NCBI GenBank assembly: GCA_900617975.1
Contig: UZAE01012702.1
Location: forward strand, 1-33,578
Direction of reading: 5' to 3'
Source of the DNA: Rodentolepis nana
Lineage: Eukaryota; Platyhelminthes; Cestoda; Cyclophyllidea; Hymenolepididae
DNA length: 33,578 nucleotides
Under the pieces are notes generated by a model that saw only the letters and a program-made list of their open reading frames with translations, did not search any database and was not told where the DNA came from. Positions 32,901 through 33,578 of the stretch are shown here, piece after piece (the stretch's first letter is position 1; every line of letters starts with the position of its first letter). The translations under genes and the position numbers were made by a program.

Positions 32901-33578
32901 CTAATAACAAAAAAGGGAGACAAAAATGACGGATACTTGCTCGAGAGGTGACAAAAAAGGAGTCCAAAATGCCTTAAATCAACTTTAGGCTCGATAGGGA
33001 AACTATTTTTTGACAGCCAGCCTCCCCCAATTGAACATTAGTTTTTTTGGCCACGGAGGGAGCATCAAGCAGCCTTCCTAGAGAGGAAGTAGAATTCTAT
33101 TTATTAGCCAGACTTAATCAGTGCGATTGGACGACGACCATCTCACGAGCCGAACTTCAATGAGTGAAAAAAAATGTGAACTGTGATGCCACAGAGAGGT
33201 GTGCGATAGACTTACCTCCACATGGTGCTTCCTAGGCAACGTATACTCATACGGCAAAAAGTCTATTAACTGGCAGTTGACTTCTGACTTCAAACTACCA
33301 TGACCCCCAATGTATGTCATATTCCAACACTTTCACAGCACTCATCTTACCTTTTCTCTGTCTCTTTTGCATATTTGAAACACTCTTCTGTTCCCCCCCC
33401 CCTCTCGACTTTTTTCACCTTGATGTTCCTTCCCCTCTGTGGAGCCTGAAGTCAACTAAAGGGCTAATGATAACTATCAAAACACCTGCCATTGGATATA
33501 AATTAATAAATGAATGATTAAGTCTTGCCTGAATGTTTCTAGAGATGGCCAACTGATTTGTTTGCTGCTCCAGAGTCT
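32901..33578 (-). other. Upstream intron of DENND5, running off the window
   Basis: The acceptor ttattag at 32901-32902 precedes the first visible DENND5 exon. A full SINE-like copy (about 33198-33515) lies antisense to the gene. The next upstream exon is outside the window. Confidence 0.7.
33198..33515 (+). mobile_element. SINE-like retroposon, full-length copy upstream in DENND5
   Basis: Same head, body and ATAAATTAATAAAT-type tail. It is antisense to DENND5. No clear target-site duplication was seen. Confidence 0.85.

Noticed and set aside
1..33578. CRISPR arrays, tRNA or rRNA genes, prokaryotic operons
   Set aside because: The repeats are dispersed rather than regularly spaced, no cloverleaf or rRNA sequence was recognised, and all genes are intron-containing animal genes.

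Overview
The window is animal nuclear DNA, most likely from a flatworm (platyhelminth). Four conserved multi-exon genes can be rebuilt exon by exon. Two begin with very small introns (31, 33 and 42 nt; 33, 41 and 72 nt) and have larger introns further in, a pattern known from parasitic flatworms. The DNA between exons is AT-rich with many poly-G and poly-C runs and two ambiguous N bases (25307, 29004). The species cannot be named from the sequence alone.

Layout. (1) 48-5290, minus: 5' part of a full-size ABCB / P-glycoprotein-type ABC transporter, 11 exons, first 772 residues: TMD1, NBD1, linker and start of TMD2. The rest lies beyond position 1. (2) 5291-7707: AT-rich divergent intergenic region. 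(3) 7708-12477, plus: NFRKB (INO80 complex subunit G) orthologue, 10 exons, 695 residues. (4) 12592-14195: intergenic, with one repeat copy and unexplained open segments. (5) 14196-24949, plus: complete SART3 (U4/U6 recycling factor) orthologue, 16 exons, 941 residues. (6) 24950-26570: convergent intergenic region with two repeat copies. (7) 26659-32900, minus: 3' part of a DENND5 (Rab6IP1) orthologue, 10 exons, 804 residues covering RUN1-PLAT-RUN2. Its DENN exons lie beyond the right edge. The exon models for all four genes keep reading phase at every junction, and the summed lengths of the two complete models divide by three.

The four genes do unrelated jobs: membrane efflux, chromatin remodelling, spliceosome recycling and Rab-directed membrane traffic. 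No operon-like relation is seen.

The main unexplained feature is a dispersed repeat of about 320-330 bp, with nine copies plus one relic. It has a fixed head beginning GGGGTGTGCGAT, an ATAAATAA-type tail, target-site duplications of 10-15 bp around four copies, and 5'-truncated members. It behaves as a SINE-like retroposon. All five full-length copies in introns lie antisense to their host gene. In that orientation the repeat carries a 3' splice site near one end and a GGAG|GTAAGT 5' splice site near the other, so it could act as a ready-made exon. Three introns are best explained by GC-AG boundaries.
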